From: Porogramme epimiltina
Taxonomy: Eukaryota > Basidiomycota > Agaricomycetes > Polyporales > Polyporaceae
Direction of reading: 5' to 3'
Assembly: GCA_900155495.1 (NCBI GenBank)
Contig: FTLJ01000814.1
Coordinates: 18,510 to 82,509, forward strand
DNA: 64,000 nt
Below are positions 11,859-23,842 of this stretch, piece by piece. The notes beneath the pieces are model-generated. The model did not search any database. It saw nothing but the letters and a program-made list of their open reading frames with translations, and was not told the origin of the DNA. The stretch's first letter is position 1. Each line of letters starts with the position of its first letter. Made by a program: the position numbers and the translations under genes.

Positions 11859-12829
11859 ATGGAATACTGCCAACGCTGCGAACGGTGGTTCAACTCAGAG
11901 CGCGCGCTCAAAGCTCACAATGCCAACTCCAGCAGACATCATATATGCTACACCTGCAACCTCGACTTCGTAGGGGCGCTCAATCTTATTGAGCATTATG
12001 TTCAAAGCCGCAACCACTACTACTGCAGAAGATGCGACGAGCACTTTGACAACACGGATTACCTGTATGGGCACTACGATAAGGTTCACGATTGGTGCAG
12101 GGCATGTCTTATGGTGCGCACTTCTACCACGTGCGCGCATTCGAGACAGGTGATCCTACAGGCAACCCCTTCTCCTTTTCTCTCGCACAGATCTTCAAAA
12201 ACGAAGCCGGGCTACACGAACATCGGAGACAGAAGCACGCTGATCAGTACTGTGCCTCTTGCAAACGCATGTTCATCAGCACGAACAATCTCCGCGCGCA
12301 CGAGCGCTCGTCCATCCACGCGGGCCGCAACGTCCTTTGTCCACTCAAAGGATGCGGCCGCACCTTCGTCTCGCGCTCGGCCCTCGTCATCCACCTCGAA
12401 TCCGGCACATGTGCATCCGGCATGAATCGCCGCATGATCGACGACCTCGTCGGCCGCCTCGACCGCAACGGCGTTCTCACCGACCCCTCGCGGCTCCTGG
12501 AAGGCGGCTCGGGGACGCGGGGTGTGGAGGTGACGGGGGTGTGGGCGACCGACCGCGCGTGGAACGGGCGCGATTACGAGTGCTACTTGTGCTCGCGCTA
12601 TCGGGGCTTCCGCTCGCTCGCTGCTCTGAACCAGCATCTACAGAGTCCTGCGCATGCGGACAAGCGGTACAGGTGCCCAGCGGCGTGGTATGGATGTGGG
12701 AAGGAGTTCTCGACGCTGAGTGGCTTCGTACAGCACATGGAGAGTGAGCAGTGTGGTGTGTATCGGTTTAAGTATAGGGTAGATCGGGCGATCGACGGGT
12801 TGGGGAGTGAGAGGCTTCTCACTCTTTGA
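11859..12829 (+). CDS. C2H2-type multi-zinc-finger protein, 297 aa
   Basis: Exons 11859..12113 and 12191..12829. Start chosen at MEYCQRC because the 33115 paralog starts MSYCERC at the same place. About seven finger-like units follow: CQRCERWF..H..H, CYTCNLDF..H..H, CRRCDEHF..H..H, an intron after CRACLM, then CASCKRMF..H..H, CPLKGCGRTF..H..C, CYLCSRYRGF..H..H and CPAAWYGCGKEF..H..C. The middle carries MNRRMIDDLVGRLDRNGVLT, conserved in the paralogs. This is an Agaricomycete-expanded finger family resembling U1/jaz-type double-stranded-nucleic-acid fingers; nucleic-acid binding is likely but the target is unknown. Sister genes lie at 30519..31142 and 32146..33115 on the other strand; exon 1 is 255 nt in both two-exon members. 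Confidence 0.85.
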
Positions 12830-13716
12830 GGCTTTAGAGCTTTAGACCTCAGTGAGTGTGTACACTGTGCAACGCGTGACATATGCTGATTGTTTACGGC
12901 TTAGGTTGGAAGCTCGAATTCATCAGCTTGTTCTTTAAGCCTGAGAGCTCCGTCGATGTACAACAATCTTATCCTGAATGAACACTGTCCATCTTCCGGA
13001 CATGTTCCTCACGAATCCCGATTTATCAGAGATCCGTTCAGCTGCTAGCACTGTGTTGTCCTGACTAGGACGAAATGCTCTGATTGAACTGACGTCGCTC
13101 TTGTAGAAAAACATGTGCGTGTGATTCCACGGGTCCATTTCCCGGACCCTTGGCTGCAAGTTTCCTTTCATATCCTACAAATCGAGCTACTGAGTCCCCA
13201 TCATTCGGCACATTCCTTATGGGAATCTTATATGGACGTCATTCACTCTGCGAAAGCGATCCCTAAGATATGCCAGGACGAGTACATGATTTTAGTTAAC
13301 TCTGTATTTGGAAACACGTGGCTATATCAACACATCATTGAACGTATCTTTACGACTGACTGGACGACATGATCATCTGAAACTTCAGTCATTAGCAATG
13401 CCATGTACACCTGAAGGGGGTGTGTCCGTACTCACTATCCCGACTGCTCCCGAATCACAGTCCCAGCATAAGCGTAGCACACCGGAGCACTGGAGCCGTT
13501 ATGAGGCCCAAGCGCAGTCCTGAAACTAGGATTTATTCAGGATATACGGATTGTTCAAGACCCACTTACTTCCTGACGTCGTGGCTTTGGGCACCTCAGA
13601 GGCTATTGCGGAGCTCATATAGGGGCTTTTTTTATCTTCCGTATCTTGACCAAACGCTGCCACGAGTCCAAATTCTACAATGATATGTAGCAAAGAATAT
13701 GGAGTGTTAGTTTATA
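12830..13716. other. Intergenic, no supported gene
   Basis: About 890 nt between the stop of the zinc-finger gene and the stop of GYPLW member A. Only short unconnected frames are seen. Confidence 0.5.
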
Positions 13717-15501
13717 CTAGACAGGTAGGATGGCCTTCTCACCATTCGTCTTCATGAGAACTCCGATAAACCGGGGATCGTAGTCAACCTTGGCATGATC
13801 CAATGAGGCAAGGCCGCGTTCAAGCTCAAGTTTCCAGAATGCATTCAAGGATAGAGCAGCCATGTCGTTGGAGATGGTCCCAATGGGTGACAACTCACTC
13901 GGGATGCTGCAGGACAGGAGTCGGGGTCTGGGGCTGATTCTGGTACACTGTACGATGCCCGTTGGCCATGCCATGAGTCTATTCGAAACACGAACGGTGC
14001 CGGCTTTCATAGACGAAGTTAGTGGCGTGATAGAACATATTAACCTTAAATTCTACCTACTTCCGCGCTTATCGACCTTAATATGCGGAGAAACCTTCGC
14101 CAGTGCAGCGGGTATGTCGTCCACGGTATCTGTGAGCTGCATGGGGTATTTGAGAGAAAGTATAATCGACAAAGAGAGGTAGATTACCCCACCTTTAAGA
14201 GCTCAAATAGGTCGGAGTCAGACGCCATCGCAATCTTTGCTTCCGAGTTCTGTGTTTGGTCATACCCAAGACGATGATTAGCACTCTTATGTGTGCCTCC
14301 ACAGCATGATTCGAGGACACGTACATCCAATATATAATCAAGGAGGTAATCGACTGGGTCGTAACACTATAGGAAGTCAGTATCACTCGGTATTCACATC
14401 AACGCTAAAACAGGCATACTTTGCTAGAGTGTTGTAGTTCAACATCGTTGTCCGACATTTGACTACACTGAGCGCCGGCGGATAACTCGTCCTGACCATT
14501 GTTAAAATCCCCCGGGGGTAGTATATGGGGCCCGGCACCAGCCCTCAAGGGTATCCATTTCTTTCGGTGAAGGTGGCGTCGTTTCATCTTCCAATAGTGA
14601 AAGAATAGGCAGTATTCCTTCGACTCCTGAGGGTCTGCGGATGGGGCCCCGTCGGACGACTCGTTGCCGACAACTCCGTGAGACTGATCATGGGGACTCG
14701 TGCTAGGGCTGCATCGGGTGGCGGGTTCTTCGTGTTTGTCTTTGGAGATCTTGGCAGAGATTGATGTCTCCAGCTGATCAGAAATGCCGAAAGCTACGCT
14801 CACGGACCCCTTTCCGCCGTACGAGGTGTCACGAAACGCGGTGACTGCCCAAGGACCTGTAGTCTTGGTGGTGCCAGATATGAACATCAATTGCTCATCT
14901 TTGAGTTGGAGGTGGTAGCTGTCTTCTCCGTTGGCAAAATTGATCCAGCTCTCGAACGTTGCTTGCATGTATCTACTGATGTGGCCATCTGAATGTATTT
15001 CCTGCGAAAAGTTGTGCGGTTCAGGCCCGAGGAGGAGAATGGCACCCCCATGTCGCTTGTAGTCGCAGTCTAGTCCCACAGAGAACCCACCCATACCGCT
15101 GTCATACGAAATGATATCAAACCAAGTGACAAGGTTTAGTAGATTATTTGATAGACCTACGGCATGCCACCTGAGAGCTTAGTTTTGATATCCACAATAG
15201 TCATTCCTTCGCTGCGAATAGTTTCATCTTGGAACATATCCGTAGTCTCGTCGATAAGCAGTTTCCCTTTGCCGCCTTCGAGCTGGTAGAATCTATCCGG
15301 GACGCCGCGCTGGTTGATCGAGTGGTTTTCAGGGTTCAATGTATTGAAAAGGGGAATGAATCCCCCCTTTTTTATGTAGCCAACGTCTCCGAGATGGATC
15401 GGACGGGGATATTCCTTATCTGGTTGCCAGAGGGGATAGCCATAGCCCGTGTTGGAGAGTTTCTGGACGTAGATGTCCCAAGGATGGGGTTTTGAAAACA
15501 T
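13717..15501 (-). CDS. GYPLW-family protein A, 493 aa (uncharacterised)
   Basis: Minus strand, six exons: 15501..15161, 15098..14420, 14366..14325, 14249..14193, 14136..14061, 14003..13717; phases close. Domain 1 (1-85): PWDIYVQKL, GYGYPLWQPD, HLGDVGYIKKGGFIPLFN, VPDRFYQLE. Domain 2 (about 115-215): a GGAILLLGP strand, YMQATFESWINFAN, LMFISGTTKTTGPWAVTAF. A Ser-rich linker follows, then EYCLFFHYWKMKRR. The tail is spread over tiny exons: YDPVDYLLDYILD (42 nt), KIAMASDSDLFELLK (57 nt), DDIPAAL..IKVDKRG (76 nt). Member A ends with a longer 95-residue tail. I do not recognise an assigned function. It is transcribed divergently from member B. Confidence 0.75.
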
Positions 15502-16374
15502 GGTAGGGGAACGGGGAAAAGATGCAAGTTGAGTGTAAACAATTGGGGGAGGCGGAGGTAGAACAACGCGGCGCAAACGAGGCGAGGGACCAGCATCACG
15601 CTATTCTATGGTACGATGTGCACACCTCGAGACTCCTCACGAGAGCCAAGAGTTTTCAGGTCAGAATTCCAATCAGAAAGGCCCTGACGGGATTTGATAT
15701 TCGTGGTTCTGTTTCGTAAAGCTGTCATGCTGAGAATTGAACGTCTCCTTGTGCAGGAGCCTAGACCCACGAACGAATCATTATGTACAATGTAGCAAAG
15801 TTCTTGGGAAGGGTTTTGTATACTCATTTACTGCTGTTCATGACTTCAGATGTATATGATATATTGCTTCGGATACATTCCATCTTAGATCTACTCTTTG
15901 TGTAGAAACACCATATTTTGCCATGGCGGAAATCCCAAATTTTCAGTCCTTGTGGTCTGTCTAGATTGTGGGTGTGCAAAATGAATAGAGAACGTCCTAT
16001 GGTGAGGAGGACGCCCAACAAGTGTCACCTGGGCGCCGCCGTGTTGACACATTCGCGACATATGCCCTCTGAGAAATTTGTCATGGCAGTTCACTGTATA
16101 GACGAAGCCTTACGTAAAGTTCTTGCTTCTGGTCCACCTTTCCACCATACCTGTAACTATCTATTATTATAGCTATATTCTATCCATAACTGAGACGCTC
16201 TCCTTAGAGTTCTGACCCCAGAAAACTTTCGATCTCACGAAGAGCCCTAGGCCCCGTGTGGAAATGCACTGCCATGAGATGGCGGCACTCTAGTCACCAT
16301 CCCCCCACCCTTGCTACTCAGGTCGCCATCCCTCTCCCACATCCTTGCTACTTTACTCGCATCCTTCCCCCGCC
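15502..16374. other. Divergent promoter region between GYPLW genes A and B
   Basis: About 870 nt separate the two start codons. Open frames here are short and share nothing with the flanking genes. The AT-rich part at 15700-16200 is the likely control region; I see no strong repeated element in it. Confidence 0.45.
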
Positions 16375-17910
16375 ATGCCCCAGTACTGCGATATCTATTC
16401 TCAACTGCTCTTCTTCAAGGGCTACGGCTATCCTCTTTGGTACCCAGAGAAGCCGACTCCGCGCCAGATTCATATCGGAGACGTTGGTTGGATGAACAAG
16501 GGAGGATTCATTCCCCTCTTCAATTCTATGAAGCCTAAAGAACACGAGCTCAACAAAAACAACGTCCCTGACAATTTTGAGCTCCTCGGTAAATCCTTGA
16601 CCGACAAGAGTATCGATGTGATCCCCAAGGCGATTGGGAGCAGGGGGACGATTTTCATCGATGTGGCTGGGGGTAATGCAGGAAATGCCGTTCAGTGAGC
16701 AGTCTACGCTTTCTATATACCCCTACTCATCCCCCCTACATCACGGTGCCACAGGGAAACGGCTGGAGGCACTGCAATATTCAAGAAGGATTTCACCTAC
16801 ACGGGAAACATCGGTGCACTTCTCCTAGTCCCGTTTCCTTGTGTAAGCGAGGAGATAGAATCCCAAGGACATATCAAGGACTACATGCGTACCTGCGTCG
16901 ACAGCTGGTACAAATTTGCTACAGGGCTCGATGGTTTCTCCCTTCCATTATCCGACGAAGACCTCATGTTCGTCTCTGGCACAACTAAAACGACATCCTG
17001 GGCTGTCGCCACATTCGGTGCAGATTCGAATCAGATCCTGGAGGGGCAGGGGTCTGCCGCTTTTGACCTCGATCCGAAAGCAATCACTCCGTTTTCGTTG
17101 AAGATTTCCGATAAACCGGCTCCGCTGGGGAGCACCCGCACCGGCCGATCCCCGTCAGAGCAAGTCTCCAGTGCAGGGGCAGAAGCAAGCCACTGCGTAT
17201 TTATACACTACTGGAAGATCAAGCGACGCCGTTCAGTGCCACGCTCTCCGTGGCTGCCCTTCTCTCCTCGGACGCATGGTGCGTCAGATGACCCTAAACG
17301 GGCCCGAGGCGGGACCTCGACCAATCGCGGCTCCGGAGAAGCAGACAAAGGCTCGGCGTCGGATGAGCTCCAGGTTTGTCAATTGATTTGAGTGTAATAT
17401 CTGATCGTGCTGATCGTACAATGCTTAGTGGATCGATCCGGTTAATCACCTGCTGGACTACATATTGAATGTACGTGTGGGCGGCTACAATGTCTCCACG
17501 TGTGATCTGGTAAAGACGCTTACCGTGATGTGTAAGCAGACTTCACGAGCTAAGGTTGCAATCGCATCCGACTCCGACGTCATTAGAGTCTTGAAGGTGA
17601 GACAGCTCGGGGATATAGACACGACCCTTTCTCACCACTGTATATAGGACATACGCGGGGATATCGGTGACATACGCACCAGACTGGTGGAAGCGGCTCC
17701 GGCCATCTTCGTCGATAAGGATGGAGGTATGCGGTGTTCTGTCAATGGAATATAATTCAAACTAATGCACTCAAATAAGTTGGTACAGTATCCGACAATG
17801 GCGGTGATTCCTCTGATGTTGAGACTGTTCAAGAAGCACGGGAATCATCCTCAGGCTCGCGACGCCTTCTGAAGCTTCCCTCGTTCGGGCGCACTAGCAG
17901 AGGCAGTTGA
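16375..17910 (+). CDS. GYPLW-family protein B, 403 aa (uncharacterised)
   Basis: Exons 16375..16672, 16769..17373, 17429..17470, 17540..17596, 17648..17726, 17780..17910. It starts MPQYCDIYSQLLFFKGYGYP, then IHIGDVGWMNKGGFIPLFN and NNVPDNFELL. Domain 2 is IGALLLVPFP, YMRTCVDSWYKFATG, LMFVSGTTKTTSWAVATF. Then CVFIHYWKIKRRR and the tail blocks WIDPVNHLLDYILN, KVAIASDSDVIRVLK, DIRGDIGDI..IFVDKDGG. The tail exons are 42, 57 and 79 nt, almost the same as in member A. The exon 1/2 junction is the least certain: an acceptor at 16768 is needed for phase, and a nearer CACAG would break the frame. The last exon gives a short basic, Ser-rich end. Confidence 0.75.
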
Positions 17911-20403
17911 GGGGTGTTTCTTCGAGTCTGTGCGTTTTTCCACGAGTCTGTAACAATGTCAGAACTTCTTCTGCTGTAGTGACACAGTCTTGCAACATCT
18001 AGTCACGAATGTATTTGTAAAGTGCTCTAGTCTTGTAAATGGGACCATCTCCCTATGCATTGATGTGCATCCGGACTGCGCAGCTGCACACTGCGCCGAC
18101 GGGCTTTGGCAGACTCTCGTCGAAGAGCTTCTCCCCCGATCTCACTCTGCATATCTATCTACCTCCACCTGCCAGTGATGCGCCCGCCAGATTGAAGAGT
18201 TCATGCGACACGTTTGCTACCCCAATGGGAAGGTATTGTACCATTACTGGGGGACCGTTAGCTGGGCCGCGAGGATTTGTATGAAGGTGAGTTTTTGAGT
18301 CTCCACACGATGATGCATTGTTCGAAGAAGCCGACAAACACCTCATGCCCTATACCTTCGCAACGGCTGGCCCCTCTGAACGTCACTGCTGAAAGCCCGC
18401 CTAGATATCTGCCTTGTGAACGTTTTAGGGTCAGCACCACTGGAGAGAACAGGGAGTCGGGACTGATCCTGAGATTCCTTGGTCGCGAAGGGGTACAGAA
18501 GGAGGTTCAAGGGTCATGGTTGACAGTGGGATTCGGCGATGCGTAGAAGCGGTGAGCAGTGCTCGTGAGAGCCAATAGGTACGTCGTTGTCTTTTGCAAC
18601 TGGCAATCCGTTCTATCGCCCAACAGTCCATGAGACAGCTCCCCAAGGCCGCCTTCACCAGCCTGCTGTTGCGCCGTACGTACCGGGCCTTCCCCATGCA
18701 ACAGTGTTTGGGTCACATGGGCCATATCATGGCGCACGAAGTCCCAACAGTCATTCTCTCGCGTTACTAGTTTCGGATAGAGGAGAGATGGGAATGCTCA
18801 AGATGGCCCATGCATTCAATGGGACAATGTCAAGATCGCCGTTAGGCACGTCCCTGGCTGGAGGATCAGGAGAAAGACGTCAATACTTGCGTAATCCTTC
18901 GTCCCAGGGCATGTTCGTCATCTAGTGAAAGATGCGTCGCTCGTTGAGCAAGGGTGATGAAGACGTTGTGCGAGTTGACTGGAATCAATGGTGTGTATAC
19001 TCGTCATCATTTCCCCGGCCCTGTGTTTACGTCCGTTGTGACCATATCTGACTGTAGTCATAGTCGATCCTGCGTCTCCGACGCACCGGTTGCACCTTCG
19101 CCCGCATCAGAGTACGTGGCATTGGACATTCTATTCTCGCATGGATTTACGCCTGCCACCTGCCAAACGCATCCATTCCCCACGACACGTTTCGTGTTTA
19201 CACGTCCTTCATCAAGCTGCCACTACTAGCCCAATTTTCATCGGAGCGCCAGCACTTCCACACGCAGTCATATGTCTGGACGGCCCTCGAACGGTCCAAA
19301 CACAGGAATCGCCGCCTTTATGCACACCCACACAGCATCCGCTGAACTAGCCGGTCCTCGCTAGTCTCCCCGTAGGTCAGCTACCTCGTATGCCGTGCGC
19401 TCAATTGTAAAGTTTGAGAACCCGCTCTGACCTGCGTACACGTTATCAGATAATAGAACATACGTCTTCTCACCCCGGCACAGCCCGCCCCGCACCATCG
19501 GTTTCGGCCCCGCAGACCACCACCCAGGGAGATGCGTCTCCAGGGCCTGTGGGATACACTGAACCGTCTCGTGGATTTGCGCTTCCCCTGCATGTTAGGC
19601 GTACCTGCGACACTCACGACGGCCTGTCGTTCCCTGTTTGCGGGCGCGTCCTGTCCGCCGCTGTTCGACAGATCTAGCAGTGCAAGCGCCGTCAGACTGG
19701 CCGGCGAGGTGGCCCGTCTCCGGAAGCAAACCCCATTCCTACGCAGCCACCATGCCTGGTGGCGTCAGTCACGGCGGAACTTCGCGCTACTCACCGTCCT
19801 TCAGCGCGACCCCCTCACTCCCGATCCAACCTCCCGTGCGCCAGGGCAGAGCGCGCGAAGATGAAGCAGACGCCGGCGACAGGCCGCGCGCGCACTCTCA
19901 TCGGCGGTCGGCACACACCCGGCCCACTCCCAGCAGCCTCCGGGCACGCCCCGGGACTTTCTCGCCCTGTCAAGCGGCGGGGCCCACAGGCTGTGGCCGC
20001 GCACCCACGCCCACGGGGCCATGGGAATCCCAGGGCGCGCGCCTGCCGCGGGACGGGCGCGCGTCCCCCCGCGCGGGAGCGCGCACAGGGCGGCCCGCGC
20101 GCACGCCAGTACTTATGGGGCCGCGCCCGCGGACGGGGATGGCGCACCTCACGCACCACCGCACACGCTCCACCCGCCCGTCCGGCGCCCACTGCCGCCG
20201 CCCGCATTGCTCGCGCGCGCGCCTCCTCTTGCTGTCTGAGCCCCACGTCACCGCCCCCACCGCCCCCACCGCCGCGCCGCGTCCCACGCGCGCGCAGCGA
20301 GACCGCCGGCGCGCGCCGTACAAAACCCCACGCTTCGCCCACGACGTCGTACCCTCCCGACCCCTACCCCCGCGTGGCCGCGCCGCCCCGGACGACCGCG
20401 CCC
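17911..20403. other. Long stretch without a supported gene; one exon-like fragment
   Basis: About 2.5 kb. A frame at 18185..18283 reads QIEEFMRHVCYPNGKVLYHY and on to ICMK before a GTGAGT donor. It looks like a lone exon but I could not connect it to others or name it. From about 19700 the DNA becomes very GC-rich and forms long open frames on several strands at once, as GC-rich DNA without stops does; this part is probably the promoter and leader of the 20404 gene. Confidence 0.4.
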
Positions 20404-21538
20404 ATGGCCGCCCCTGCGGCCGAGTCCGACCCGAACTCGTCCAGCTCGACGCTCGTCCACGCCGGCGAGCAGCAGCAGCAGCAGCTGCACCCCGCGCTGC
20501 CGCCCGGCGTGCCCTTCCCTCCGGCCCCCGGCGCGCCCCTCACCCCGCACTCGCCGTTCTCGCCCTCGTTCGACCCGAACATGCCCACCCCGCCGGTGCC
20601 GCAGCACCCGCTCTACCCGATCCGCGAGGCGAACCCGTTCGCGGGGTACGGCGCGGGGTACGCGTCGAACACGGTCGGCGTGGGCCCGCGCATGAGCGAC
20701 GCGGACATCGCGAGCGCGCTGTGGGCGCACCGCCTCTCCGCGTCGTTTGGCGCGATCGCGGACCAGATTGCAGCGGCTAGTAAGGCGCTCGCGACCCCTG
20801 CGCCGCTCGCGCCTGCGCCTGTGCCCCTTTCTCCGACGCTATCCGCTGGCCCGAGTGCGCCTACGCCCGCGCACAGTGCGGAGGCCGCGGCGCTCGCGGC
20901 GCGCTTGGATGCGATTGAGCGCGCGCAGGCGGCGCTCGCGGGGGAGGTAAAGGAGGTGCAGGAGCGGCTTGCGCGCGTGCAGGTGAGCGCGCCGGTGAAC
21001 GGCGCGAAGGAGGCGCGGGGCGCGAAGGACCCGCATGGCGACGTGACTGTGGTCGAGGTGCAGGAGGAGGAGGGCGGGGGCGAGCTCAAGAGCGCGATCG
21101 AGGAGCTGCAGAAGAAGGTGGACGGGGCGATCGAGACGATCCGGCTCGAGTGCGTCGTTTGTGCTTGTTCCGTGCGTGGGGTTTGTGCTGACGTGCATCG
21201 GGCTCTACTTGCGCTTGCAGCCAAGCGCGGCTGTATGCGCGGCTGCATAATGCGACGGTGACGACGAACAAGATGCAGATCAAGGCGCCGACGACGGCGA
21301 GCGGGAAGCCGCCGCAGAACTTCCCCAGTACGAAGGGCGAGTTTGAGCACCTCACGAGTACGTCGCGCGTCCCCTCTACGCTCCGGAGTCTGTGCCGTGT
21401 ATGGCGGAGGCTAACGCGCGCCCCACAGAGGAGCGTTACGAGGCGATACTGAAGGCGTACGGGGTCACCCCGAAGGGCGACACGGCCGCGAAGCGGGAGG
21501 CGCTGCGCGAGTTCATCGGGCTCACGCCTGCGAACTGA
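20404..21538 (+). CDS. Conserved-looking hypothetical protein with coiled coil, 330 aa
   Basis: Exons 20404..21149, 21221..21357, 21429..21538. The N-terminal 100 residues are low complexity, with a poly-Gln run (EQQQQQL) and many Pro residues. The middle has a helical stretch with heptad character (LAARLDAIERAQAALAGEVK, and on through QERLARVQ; then ELKSAIEELQKKVDGAI). The C-terminus looks folded: PQNFPSTKGEFEHLTKERYE and GDTAAKREALREFIGL, spread over three exons in correct phase. Start chosen at MAAPAAES because the frame upstream is low complexity without better context. I cannot assign a function; localisation is not evident. Confidence 0.7.
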
Positions 21539-21680
21539 GGCGCCCACCGTCAACGTTCCTGAAAGCGAGCGTCCGGCTCGTGCCCCGCGCGGCACCGACG
21601 CATATGCGCGACCGGCGGGCAGCATACCATAGCATCGGGCGAGAGGTAATGGCGGGCCACGTGTATATATTCACCCACTC

Positions 21681-21711
21681 ATCCATCCGTCCGTCCGTCC
21701 ATCCATCCATA
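21681..21711. repeat. CATC/CGTC tetranucleotide microsatellite
   Basis: Seven tandem four-base units of ATCC and GTCC type just downstream of the 20404 gene. Confidence 0.8.
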
Positions 21712-23705
21712 CTTACTTAAGTGCATACATGCATACGTGTCATGTCAGATTATCATCCTTTTATAGACTTCTGTTAGACTCACGCATCGGGCCCGCGAGA
21801 GTGTCCGGTTCCGCGGTCGTGTGCGTGCCGGGGACGGGGACCTGGATGTGTGTACAGTGTGGGCGCCGCCGGCCTCTTTTGCCTTCTGCCGGAGCGTGCG
21901 TCTGGGCCCTGGGGTCGGTTGAGCTGTGCACTCGGATGCGTGTGCGCGCGGGGTAGGCCTGGCTTCGGTCGGAACCGGGGGTGCTGAACAGGGGTGAGGT
22001 ACGTATGGCTCGTGATATGCCACGCGAAAGTGGGTTCGCGCATGTCCGTTGGATGGTCGCCGTCGAGTAGCCTCGTGTTTGTAGGCCTGCCTAGGCCAGA
22101 CGCAGACGAGCGATCTGCCAATTCTCCCTTGATGAAATCTTCTTCGTTCATTGGTTGTACCGATCGATAATGGTCGATGGTAGGGCGAGCGATCTTGGCG
22201 TCCTCAAATGAGATTCTCGCGTTCAAAGTTAAGAGTATGAGCCTTCTAAGAAGCGCAGGCTTATTTCCCTCATTACCCTACGTCATACATGCCAGTCGAT
22301 GAGCAAGAGACTCGGAAAGAGTTTCCTAAGACCCCGTGGAGGAATGGAGGGAGATAGAATCACCCTGGAGGTCGCGATCGTATCGCACGCTGCGAGTTGT
22401 TTCTTCCAACGCGCACTACAAATTCGACGCGCGCCTACTGGGACGCGCTGCAGCACCTGCCTCGTCTCCCCTCCCCGAAGGACGACACAATATCCGCATA
22501 CAGCTGGGAAAAGCGCGCGCGTATGTGCCATCTGCCAACGAGGGCCCGCAGCGGATGCGTAAGGACCACGTAAAAGGGAGAGTGGAAGGGGGAATGGACG
22601 CGCCAAGCTGGCGCGAGTCGTGCGCGCAAAGGCACGTCCGCCCGGGATGCGTCGCGGACGAATTTGTATTTGGAGGAGCTCCGGCCCCGCCCTTGCGCAC
22701 GTATAAAGTCCCGCCCGCCCTCCTTCTCCCCGAGCCCCTCTTCCGGCCACACTCGCCTGTTTTTCGCCCTCTGCTTCGCGTTTTCTCCCCTGGGACTCCC
22801 CGACCGCGCGCTGGTGGCAGCTATTTCAACATCTCAAAATGGGATCTCGTCATGCCGTCGCGTCCCGCGCCGGCACGGGCCCTTGGCGCGCGGTGCTAGC
22901 GCGGGGCCTGCAGATCTGAGCTCTGAGTGGGCCGTGAGGCACGCACGTCGACAGGAGCGTATGGGGTCGGGGGCGGCGATTGGACGCCTCTGCGTCGGGC
23001 GCGCCCGCCGCCTGGGGCGCAGATCAGAACGGGGGCCGGGCGCGCCACCGCGCTCGTTGGGGATCGTGGCGGCGGGACCGTGGGCTATTGCTCAAGCGCC
23101 CGGGGCTCGCGGAGGACGGATCGTCGCTGGAAGGGAGGCGCGTCCAAGATACGGCCCTGCGTTTGACTGAAGGGTCTTAGGGTCATGGGGACGAGGTGAG
23201 TCCGCGGGGCTGCCATTCAGTACGGCGGGGTCTCCCACGTCGCGGGGAGGTGCTGCCGTGGGGGTGCGGCGGGGTGGGCCGCAGTTTATGAACCCGCGCG
23301 CGGTGGGGCCCTCGGCGATATGCGGCCTGTGACCGCTAGCGTTGTGGGGCGCAACCCGACGGACAGTGGGCAGGCCGAACACGGCGGGATGGGGACGGGA
23401 CGGGCGGGGATTGGGCGAGGGCGGGCGGCGGGGCGGGCGATAAGTGCGATTTGAATGGAATGGGCCTGTGGCGGCATCTTGCGGGAGCCATCAGACTGGG
23501 CAGAGCGGGGGACACCCGGCCCTGCAGCCCAGCGGGGGTCGTTGCGCGCTCGCTCGCCCCGCCACGTTCGATTCCTGCTCTTGCCCATTTCGCGCCCTCG
23601 ATTGGCTGTGCCTCGAGTCCGCCCCGTTCGCGCCCCTCCCCTCCTTCCCCTTTCAATCCTTGGTCCGAGGCCTCCTCGCTGCGGTCGACCCGCTCCGAAT
23701 CTACC

Positions 23706-23714
23706 GCCTATAAG
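23706..23714 (+). promoter_or_regulatory. TATA box of the carbonic anhydrase gene
   Basis: GCCTATAAGTACC about 135 nt before the ATG at 23843, followed by a strongly C/T-rich leader typical of well-expressed fungal genes. Confidence 0.6.
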
Positions 23715-23842
23715 TACCCCTCCGCTCTCTCCTCGCCTCCACCACTTCCCGCACGCCCACTCCACCCCTTGGCAACCCACTCTCTGCCCTCTCCTCCTCT
23801 CTCTCCTCCCCTTCCCTGCTCTTCTCCCTTATCGCCGACGCC

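Larger units (their letters stand above)
21539..23842. other. Intergenic, GC-rich; possible unassigned TATA-driven transcript
   Basis: No supported gene in 2.3 kb. CGTATAAAGTCC at about 22701 looks like a TATA box on the plus strand; about 135 nt later an ATG at 22839 opens a frame of only 26 codons. It may be a short transcript or a relic. A second TATA (CCTATAAGTACC, about 23706) belongs to the carbonic anhydrase gene. Confidence 0.45.

Noticed and set aside
16761..16768. Alternative acceptor CACAG at about 16755 in GYPLW gene B
   Set aside because: It would shift the frame away from the conserved domain 2; the acceptor at 16768 keeps it.
20613..21350. 245-codon minus-strand frame opposite the 20404 gene
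   Set aside because: Antisense to a gene with consistent splicing and a folded C-terminus; low-complexity product.
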